From Clostridia bacterium (GTDB lineage: Bacteria > Bacillota_A > Clostridia > UMGS1883 > HGM11501): 10,332 bases of DNA. Positions 5,421 to 10,332 of the stretch are shown here, one piece after another (position 1 is the stretch's first letter; the number at the start of each line of letters is the position of its first letter). The notes beneath the pieces were generated by a model. That model was given only the letters and a program-made list of their open reading frames with translations. It did not search any database and was not told the origin of the DNA. Where the stretch lies: the NCBI GenBank assembly GCA_017536285.1, contig JAFXHP010000057.1, positions 1-10,332 of the forward strand, read 5' to 3'. Position numbers and translations under genes: made by a program.

Positions 5421-6902
5421 TTATTTTCCCAGTATATTTATCGTTGCATAGGCATCTGTTGCCTTGCCCTCAAATTCAATATCCATTATAATTCTGTTTT
5501 TGGGCAGAACTTTTTCACCTGCTGTTATCTTTATCTTACATTCCGTTTTAAGCTCGGGGTGAGCCATATTATAATATCTGTCGATAAATGCCGCCTTGTC
5601 ATATGAGGCCCTCCAGCCCTCGGGAAGGTGAAGAGTAATATAGGCATAACGCTGGTCAACCTTTAAGTTTTTCATATAAAGGGTAAGCTCTATTTCCTCA
5701 CCCGGAGCAATTTCAGGCTTTCCGTCAAATTCAATATAGCCGTCGGTGTGCACCGTATGGAAGGCTTCAAAGCTGTAGCGCTTAAACTTAAATTTTTCTC
5801 TTACATCGGGAAGTCCGAAAAGGTGTGTTTCAACGCTTGTCTGATCCCACCAGGCACTTCCCTTTATGTTATCGTCATATTTCGTCTCGCCGTCGGTAAA
5901 TTCCATAACCATATTATTTGCCCTGAAAACCATGGGGATCATCCTCATAACACGCTCTGTAAGCCTGGTACAGCTTGTTGCCGCCATTGTATCGTCAGGT
6001 GCAATGCAGATGCTCTTTATGGAATCGCCGATATATTCCTTCCAGTCGGAGGGAATGTTTTTTCCGCCGTGTAAAATACCCATAATTGCACCGACGGTGG
6101 CACCGGTGCAGTCGGTGTCGTCTCCGCAGTTAATGGAATAAATCATACTCTTTTTAAAGTCGCCCTCGCCGTAGATAAGCCCAATTAATACAAATGCCAC
6201 ATTGGACGGTGCCTGAAACCAGCCAAGGTCAGAGTTCATCTTCACTATTTCCTCACGGGCAGTTCTGTAATCAACACCTGCATCGTATAATTCAATTACC
6301 TTTTTTACGCTTTTATAAACCCTGCTCTCCTTGGAAATAAAAGAAAGAGCCTTATCTATAATCGCTCTTACATCGTTTTCCCTGAAAGCAAGGCTCTGAA
6401 GTGCGGCGGTGAAAAGCTCCGCATTAGTTCCTTCGCTTGTTCCGTGGTCAACCGATGCATCCATAAAGGCATAACGGCAGGCAATCTCGGGATAGCCGGG
6501 AGCGAGGCACGCCCATATTTCCGAGCGGATCCATGCACCGTTGGAATGACGCCATACTTCGTTGTTAAGCTCGCCCGACATGGGAGGCAAAAAGCCAGCT
6601 GTCAAATTGCTTTTACCTACGCCGTACTCGTTCCAGTGGGGTGTTATAAACTGAAGCCAGTATTCAGAAAGCACCGTTGCGGATAAGTGCCAGGGACCTT
6701 CCTGCTCAACTGCACGAAGCCAGATAAGCTGAAGGTCAAGGTCATCGTTTGGCAGAGGCTCACCCTTAGCTGACTTAAAGCCTTCTATATCCTGCATAGC
6801 ACTACTTCCCTCATATGATGCACCCATGGTTCCGCCTATATTTTTACCAATCCAGCATCCGAAAATTTTATCTCTTAATTCTTCTTTATTTAAGTATAAC
6901 AT
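5421..6902 (-). CDS. ADP-ribosylglycohydrolase-fold hydrolase with C-terminal beta-rich domain
   Basis: A 493-residue protein. Residues about 8-325 match the all-alpha ADP-ribosylglycohydrolase (DraG/ARH) family, which uses a two-metal site to cleave N- or O-glycosidic bonds to ADP-ribose. Seen motifs are GCWIGKNIGGTMG (15-27), PNDDLDLQLIWLRAVE (51-66) with Asp53/Asp54 at the first metal-binding cluster, DASVDHGTSEG (148-158), and GDDTDCTGATVGAIMG (260-275) with Asp262/Asp264 at the second. The first cluster reads NDDLD rather than the usual TDDT, so the substrate may not be ADP-ribosylated protein. Residues about 330-493 are an added region of alternating beta-type sequence absent from minimal family members. 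No signal peptide is seen. The start at 6902 is set by AGGAGG (6909-6914), six bases before the ATG; an in-frame ATG 27 bases upstream would put that ribosome site inside the gene. An AraC regulator is encoded just upstream on the same strand. The fold is well supported; the substrate is not, and a sugar-glycoside role is possible. Confidence 0.87.
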   Translation of the reverse strand: MLYLNKEELRDKIFGCWIGKNIGGTMGASYEGSSAMQDIEGFKSAKGEPLPNDDLDLQLIWLRAVEQEGPWHLSATVLSEYWLQFITPHWNEYGVGKSNLTAGFLPPMSGELNNEVWRHSNGAWIRSEIWACLAPGYPEIACRYAFMDASVDHGTSEGTNAELFTAALQSLAFRENDVRAIIDKALSFISKESRVYKSVKKVIELYDAGVDYRTAREEIVKMNSDLGWFQAPSNVAFVLIGLIYGEGDFKKSMIYSINCGDDTDCTGATVGAIMGILHGGKNIPSDWKEYIGDSIKSICIAPDDTMAATSCTRLTERVMRMIPMVFRANNMVMEFTDGETKYDDNIKGSAWWDQTSVETHLFGLPDVREKFKFKRYSFEAFHTVHTDGYIEFDGKPEIAPGEEIELTLYMKNLKVDQRYAYITLHLPEGWRASYDKAAFIDRYYNMAHPELKTECKIKITAGEKVLPKNRIIMDIEFEGKATDAYATINILGK

Positions 6903-6920
6903 ACTATCCCTCCTTTTTCC

Positions 6921-6949
6921 ATTATACAAAAAAAGATGCTATATAAAAA
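6921..6949 (-). promoter_or_regulatory. Possible promoter of the ADP-ribosylglycohydrolase-like gene
   Basis: A perfect TATAAT occurs on the minus strand at 6921-6926, about 18 bases before the start codon. The matching -35 position at 17-base spacing (6944-6949) reads TTTTTA and is weak; it falls inside the upstream terminator hairpin. The leader would be only about 12 bases but would still contain the AGGAGG. It may need an activator, with the adjacent AraC protein an obvious candidate, or it may be a chance match. Confidence 0.33.
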
Positions 6950-6961
6950 TAGCATCTTTTT
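6928..6961 (-). terminator. Intrinsic terminator after the second araC gene
   Basis: A 13-base-pair stem (6930-6942 with 6949-6961, core AGATGCTAT/ATAGCATCT) with a 6-base loop is followed on the minus strand by a run of seven T. It starts 20 bases after the regulator's stop codon and separates the AI-2E/Mrp/AraC operon from the ADP-ribosylglycohydrolase-like gene. The stem is AT-rich, so some read-through into the downstream gene is plausible. Confidence 0.8.
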
Positions 6962-6980
6962 ACTTTTAAATATCAGATTT

Positions 6981-7820
6981 TTACTTTTTTCTGTACTCGG
7001 CAGGAAGGCATCCTTTATACTCTCTGAACTTTTTATAAAACATATTCATATTGGAAAAGCCCGCCTCTGCCGCAATCTCGCTTACGGACATATCGCTTTC
7101 ACGAAGCATCTTCCCTGCCTTTTCAATCCGTTCTCTGCCCACATATTCTGAAAAGGTCATTCCGAAGTAATTTTTAAACATCCTTGAAAAATAGGATGGA
7201 TTATACAAAAACTCCTTTGCCACGCCTGACAGCGTAATTCTCTCTCCGGAATGATTTTTTATATACTCCGAAAACTTTGAATTTATCTTTTCCGAGGTTT
7301 TATCATCGTGCAATGAAAGCTTTCTGAAAAGCTTTACAAGAATTATGGAAACTAAACTTCTCACTACTGTTTCGTACCCTGCTTCGGCATTTTTATATTC
7401 CTTCTCAAGGCATTTGAAAAGCTCTGTCATTCCTTCGTCCTTATGAAAGCTGACTTTTCTTCCGTTTTCCGTTATTTCGCTTTCAAAATCGGAAAATGCG
7501 GTAAGCATAAAAAGTGCAAATATGTTATCGGAAAGTGCCTCATTTTCGCTGAAGAATTCACCTTTCAATAAAACCTCGTAAAAATCCATATTTCCCTCGG
7601 TGCTGTAGGCGTGCCTTTCTCCGGGATTTACATAAAGTAAGTCCCCTTCCTTTGCACTGTAGCTTACATCACCGATTTCGTGGACACCGCTTCCGCTGTA
7701 TATATAAACAATCTCCGCAAAGTCATGTGTATGAGGCGGTACAAAGGTTTTTCCTGCATTTCTCTTTACCTTGAGGTTTAATAGTGTTCCGCCTATCTCA
7801 TCAATTTTATAATTTTTCAT
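6981..7820 (-). CDS. Cupin-type AraC-family transcriptional regulator
   Basis: A 279-residue one-component regulator. Residues about 20-90 are a cupin ligand-binding domain: PHTHDFAEIVYIYSG (29-43, His30 and His32), EGDLLYVNPGERHAY (58-72, His70). Residues about 178-277 are the AraC DNA-binding domain with two helix-turn-helix units: ITLSGVAKEFLYNPSYFSRMFK (195-216), and SVSEIAAEAGFSNMNMFYKKF (245-265) ending in LPAEYRKK. The ligand is unknown; the cupin pattern is common in sugar-sensing members. Its ATG overlaps the stop of the Mrp gene in an ATGA, and no Shine-Dalgarno sequence is visible in the 30 bases before it, so it is probably translated by re-initiation after Mrp. The next gene on the same strand, after a terminator, encodes the ADP-ribosylglycohydrolase-like protein, a likely but unproven target. 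Confidence 0.92.
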   Translation of the reverse strand: MKNYKIDEIGGTLLNLKVKRNAGKTFVPPHTHDFAEIVYIYSGSGVHEIGDVSYSAKEGDLLYVNPGERHAYSTEGNMDFYEVLLKGEFFSENEALSDNIFALFMLTAFSDFESEITENGRKVSFHKDEGMTELFKCLEKEYKNAEAGYETVVRSLVSIILVKLFRKLSLHDDKTSEKINSKFSEYIKNHSGERITLSGVAKEFLYNPSYFSRMFKNYFGMTFSEYVGRERIEKAGKMLRESDMSVSEIAAEAGFSNMNMFYKKFREYKGCLPAEYRKK

Positions 7821-8653
7821 TCTTCGGGACAGAGCTTTTCAAGGAGAGCTTCTGCATCCTTAAGCCAATCACCCTCAAAAAGCTCAAGCATACCTGCATC
7901 GCAGGCAGCGGCAAGCTTGGGATCAAATGGAATTCTTCCGAGAACCGTAAGATCTTTCGCCTTTGCAATTTCATCAATATGGCTTTCGCCAAATACCTTT
8001 ATCTGCTTTCCGCAGTCGGGGCAGGTCACATAGCTCATATTTTCAACAAGGCCTAAAACCGGAATATTCATAAGCTTTGCCATATTAAGTGCCTTTTCAA
8101 CAATCATTCCTACAAGCTCCTGGGGAGATGCTACTACGATAATTCCGTCAACGGGAAGGGACTGGAAAACCGTAAGAGGAACATCGCCTGTTCCCGGAGG
8201 CATATCGACAAACATAAAGTCAACATCGCCCCAGATTACATCTGTCCAGAACTGCTTAACGGCACCTGCGATAACGGGACCACGCCATACAACAGGATCT
8301 GTTTCGTTTTCCATTAAAAGATTAATGGACATAAGTCTTATACCGGTTTTTGTCTGAACGGGATAAATTCCGTTTTCTGCACCAAGGGCTTTTTCCTTCG
8401 CTCCGAACATTTTGGGAACGGATGGACCTGTGATATCGGCGTCAAGAACCGCAGTATTAAAGCCTGCTCTTCTTGAAAGTACGGACATTAAGCCCGTAAC
8501 AAGACTTTTACCTACGCCGCCCTTACCGCTTACGATACCTATTACTTTTTTGATGTCGGAAAGCTCGTGGGGCTTTTCCAAAAAGCTTTCTTTTGTTCTT
8601 TCTCCGCAATCACCCACATTGCAGGTTTCACAGTTGTGTGTACATTCACTCAT
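7817..8653 (-). CDS. mrp: Mrp/NBP35-family iron-sulfur cluster carrier ATPase
   Basis: A 278-residue cytoplasmic P-loop ATPase of the Mrp/ApbC/NBP35 family, which as a dimer binds an Fe-S cluster and passes it to target proteins. Visible features are the deviant Walker A GKGGVGKS (43-50), DADITGPSVP (71-80), DMPPGTGD (150-157) and the CPDC cluster-binding motif (211-214, Cys211 and Cys214) that defines this branch. The N-terminus carries four cysteines within 16 residues (Cys4, Cys8, Cys11, Cys16), resembling the extra N-terminal cluster site of NBP35-type proteins and common in clostridial members as I recall them. The usual N-terminal DUF59 domain of larger Mrp proteins is absent. The gene starts 8 bases inside the end of the AI-2E gene and overlaps the araC start by 4 bases, so all three are co-transcribed and probably translationally coupled. 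Confidence 0.95.
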   Translation of the reverse strand: MSECTHNCETCNVGDCGERTKESFLEKPHELSDIKKVIGIVSGKGGVGKSLVTGLMSVLSRRAGFNTAVLDADITGPSVPKMFGAKEKALGAENGIYPVQTKTGIRLMSINLLMENETDPVVWRGPVIAGAVKQFWTDVIWGDVDFMFVDMPPGTGDVPLTVFQSLPVDGIIVVASPQELVGMIVEKALNMAKLMNIPVLGLVENMSYVTCPDCGKQIKVFGESHIDEIAKAKDLTVLGRIPFDPKLAAACDAGMLELFEGDWLKDAEALLEKLCPEE

Positions 8654-9794
8654 TTATATCATTTCCTTTCTTTGTTATATCCTCCGGCATGCTGCCGTCA
8701 AGTTTTCCGTTATCAAAATAATCGTCCGCAATCATCTTAATCGTGGCAATCAGCGGTACTCCCAAAACCATTCCGAAAAATCCGAATAATTCACCGAATA
8801 CTATTACAGCAAAAAGAACCAGCAGCGGACTTACTCCGGTGGATTTACTTAATATTTTTGGTTGAATAATATTTGAATCAACCTGCCCCAGTATTATCTG
8901 GAAAGCAATAATCCAAAGTGCGTTGACAGGCCCTACAGTAAGCATACTTATTATAAAAGTCACAACCGTTGCCACAATAGGTCCGAAGAACGGCACCATA
9001 TTTCCTATTGCCGCCAAAACACCGAGAAGCACAGCATAAGGCACACGGAAAATTCCAAGTGCAACCGATGTTACAAAGCCAACTATCAGAGCATCTATGG
9101 CAAGACCTGAAAAATAGGAATAAAACAACCCTACAGTTTTCGCAATGTACTTTCTTAAAACAATGCCGCCTTTTCCGGAAAGAAACTTATCTCCCACGGT
9201 TTTCCAGAATTTTTTAATTCCTTCACGGTCAAAAAGAATATATATGGAAAAAATAATTCCTAAAAAGAAATTAAGGAAAGAACCTGCAATATTACCAAGT
9301 ACCGAAATATACTTATTTATATTGCTTAAAGTAAGATTTTCTTTAACAAAGCTCTCCAGCTTCCCGTTCATTGTCTCAAAAATATCTATCTCTGAAAGAT
9401 ATTTGTTTTCTTTCAGGAATCTATCAGCTTTATCTATATATGAAGGAGCATTAATTGCCAGATCCTTCACGTTTTTAGATAGTACAGGAAGGATAAAATT
9501 AACCGCAAGTGCCATAATGATGACAATAATAAGATAAATACTTAAAATTGATACCGCCTTTTTATGGCTTCTTAAAAAATTCCATTTCGCTTTTCCTATA
9601 AGCACTTCCAGCTTTTCTGCCGGTTTCCACAGAAAGAAGGCTATAACCACCCCTATTATGCAGGGTGTAAATACTCCTATAAAATCACCTATCCAATCAA
9701 GGCTTCCTTTGTAGTTCTCAGTAACCCTGTAAAACAAAATAAGGAATGCACCAAGCAGGAGCATTTTTATCCAGTTACTTTGTATCTTTTTCAT
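8646..9794 (-). CDS. AI-2E family membrane transporter
   Basis: A 382-residue integral membrane protein of the AI-2E (PerM/TqsA-like) family. Members are proposed exporters or channels, for example of autoinducer-2, or cation antiporters; the substrate varies and is not shown here. Hydrophobic segments lie near 11-27, 37-58, 82-106, 168-190, 230-250, 253-265, 271-300 and 322-352. The stretch between 106 and 165 is charged and helical, as in the family's large extramembrane region. The conserved late motifs are present: VPFFGPIV (267-274), and QPKILSKSTGVSPLLVLFAV (311-330) followed by the GELFGFFGMVLGVP loop. The C-terminal tail is polar. The start is the ATG at 9792-9794, because GGAGG (9800-9804) precedes it by five bases; an in-frame TTG at 9804-9806 overlaps that ribosome site and is rejected. 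It is the first gene of the operon driven from 9834-9862. Confidence 0.92.
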   Translation of the reverse strand: MKKIQSNWIKMLLLGAFLILFYRVTENYKGSLDWIGDFIGVFTPCIIGVVIAFFLWKPAEKLEVLIGKAKWNFLRSHKKAVSILSIYLIIVIIMALAVNFILPVLSKNVKDLAINAPSYIDKADRFLKENKYLSEIDIFETMNGKLESFVKENLTLSNINKYISVLGNIAGSFLNFFLGIIFSIYILFDREGIKKFWKTVGDKFLSGKGGIVLRKYIAKTVGLFYSYFSGLAIDALIVGFVTSVALGIFRVPYAVLLGVLAAIGNMVPFFGPIVATVVTFIISMLTVGPVNALWIIAFQIILGQVDSNIIQPKILSKSTGVSPLLVLFAVIVFGELFGFFGMVLGVPLIATIKMIADDYFDNGKLDGSMPEDITKKGNDINE

Positions 9795-9833
9795 ATTTGC
9801 CTCCAAAAAGCTTACTCTGAAAAATCGAATTAT

Positions 9834-9862
9834 ATTTTACCACAAAATTCTATTCTTTGCAA
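9834..9862 (-). promoter_or_regulatory. Sigma-A promoter of the AI-2E/mrp/araC operon
   Basis: On the minus strand, TTGCAA (9857-9862) and TAAAAT (9834-9839) are separated by exactly 17 bases. The ATG of the AI-2E gene is 40 bases downstream of the -10 box, with GGAGG in the leader. The -35 begins only 8 bases past the stop of the amidohydrolase gene, so the whole intergenic gap of 75 bases is used by this promoter. Confidence 0.7.
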
Positions 9863-9869
9863 GTTCATT

Positions 9870-10332
9870 TTACAGTGTATCAACTATCACTTCTCCGCTT
9901 TCGCCGTACTTTATTCTGTCTCCTGCTTTATTTAAGGAGTCAACATAAGCAAAATATTCTTCCTTAGAAGCAAATAACGGCTTATAGTTTTTAATTATTT
10001 CTTTTGCACGCTTTGCCTCGTCTGAAAGAAGAATATAAAGCATTGCCATCTGCATTTTTGCCGATGCAACGCAGGCTGCTTCCGGGTCGACTATATAATA
10101 ATCGCTTCCGTGCGCTGTTCCCTTCGCACCGCCTGCATAAGGGTGAACTACGGGCATAATGCAGCAAAGGTCGCCCATATCTGTGCTTCCCGAGCTTATC
10201 CCTTCATTGATGGTGAATGTATATTCGGGCAGTATTTTTCCTGCCGCTTCTTTCGTAATTTCAATAAGCCCGTTATCGTTTGTAAGCGGAGCATATCCCG
10301 GAATATCCGTTATATCCACATTTGCACCTAGC
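9870..10332 (-). CDS. M20-family amidohydrolase, C-terminal part (5' end outside the window)
   Basis: The visible 153 residues are the C-terminal part of an M20-type metal-dependent amidohydrolase, a group that includes aminoacylase/carboxypeptidase and p-aminobenzoyl-glutamate hydrolase-like enzymes. The frame stays open to the last base of the window, so this is a partial gene of what is usually a 400-450 residue protein. The GTG at 10317-10319 is read as internal valine, because LGAN precedes it in frame. Seen motifs are VDITDIPGYAPL (5-16 of the visible part), SSGSTDMGDLCCIMP (46-60), HPYAGG (63-68) and GTAHGSDYYIVDPE (71-84). The last includes His74, a likely metal or substrate ligand of the catalytic domain. 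The lid (dimerisation) domain and N-terminal metal ligands are not visible. No terminator is evident; the promoter of the next operon begins 8 bases past the stop. The exact substrate cannot be given. Confidence 0.85.
   Translation of the reverse strand, partial: LGANVDITDIPGYAPLTNDNGLIEITKEAAGKILPEYTFTINEGISSGSTDMGDLCCIMPVVHPYAGGAKGTAHGSDYYIVDPEAACVASAKMQMAMLYILLSDEAKRAKEIIKNYKPLFASKEEYFAYVDSLNKAGDRIKYGESGEVIVDTL

Noticed and set aside
6903..6929. Upstream ATG at 6929 as start of the ADP-ribosylglycohydrolase-like gene
   Set aside because: Its extra nine codons contain the AGGAGG site that ideally serves the ATG at 6900-6902, and the ATG is part of a TATAAT-like box.
9795..9806. TTG at 9804-9806 as start of the AI-2E gene
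   Set aside because: It overlaps the GGAGG that correctly precedes the ATG at 9792-9794.
10317..10319. GTG as the start codon of the amidohydrolase
   Set aside because: The frame continues upstream to the window edge with family-like residues, and the catalytic N-terminal half would be missing; the gene is cut by the window, not short.
1..10332. CRISPR array, tRNA, rRNA, insertion sequence or phage genes
   Set aside because: No regularly spaced repeats, cloverleaf with conserved tRNA loops, ribosomal RNA stretches, transposase or integrase motifs were seen on either strand.

Overview
The window looks like chromosomal DNA of an anaerobic, low-to-moderate GC Firmicute, probably a gut-type Clostridia. 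The signs are strong AGGAGG-type ribosome binding sites, sigma-A promoters of the TTGACA/TATAAT type, short tight operons, U-tailed intrinsic terminators and a glycyl radical enzyme, a protein class destroyed by oxygen. The genus cannot be fixed from the sequence.

Layout: (1) 61-2181, plus strand: a two-gene operon with its own promoter and terminator. It encodes a KDPG aldolase fused to a C-terminal VOC/glyoxalase-fold domain, and 2-keto-3-deoxygluconate (KDG) kinase. Together they are the lower Entner-Doudoroff route from KDG to pyruvate and glyceraldehyde-3-phosphate. (2) 2199-5170: an AraC-family regulator (minus) divergent from a short, unusual glycyl radical enzyme (plus). Their promoters are back-to-back, with adjacent -35 boxes forming an imperfect 12-bp palindrome. 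The glycyl radical enzyme has the catalytic Cys (with a CxE motif) and the glycyl radical loop, but no activating enzyme lies beside it. (3) 5171-5420: a gene-free, palindrome-rich stretch between two facing terminators. (4) 5421-6902, minus: an ADP-ribosylglycohydrolase-fold protein with a C-terminal beta-rich extension. (5) 6981-9862, minus: a compact operon of AI-2E-family membrane protein, Mrp/NBP35-type Fe-S carrier ATPase and a second cupin-AraC regulator. Junctions overlap by 8 and 4 nt, a promoter lies before the first gene and a terminator after the last. (6) 9870-10332, minus: the C-terminal part of an M20-family amidohydrolase, cut by the window edge.

How the genes may work together: the left half reads as a carbohydrate-catabolism neighbourhood, with the KDG node, an AraC regulator of the sugar-responsive type and a probable radical dehydratase or lyase. 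The ADP-ribosylglycohydrolase-like protein may belong to the same theme as a glycosidase-like enzyme and may be controlled by the AraC regulator just upstream of it. The AI-2E/Mrp pair is more housekeeping in character. The strongest candidate for undescribed biology is the short glycyl radical enzyme with its dedicated divergent regulator; its substrate cannot be read from the sequence.
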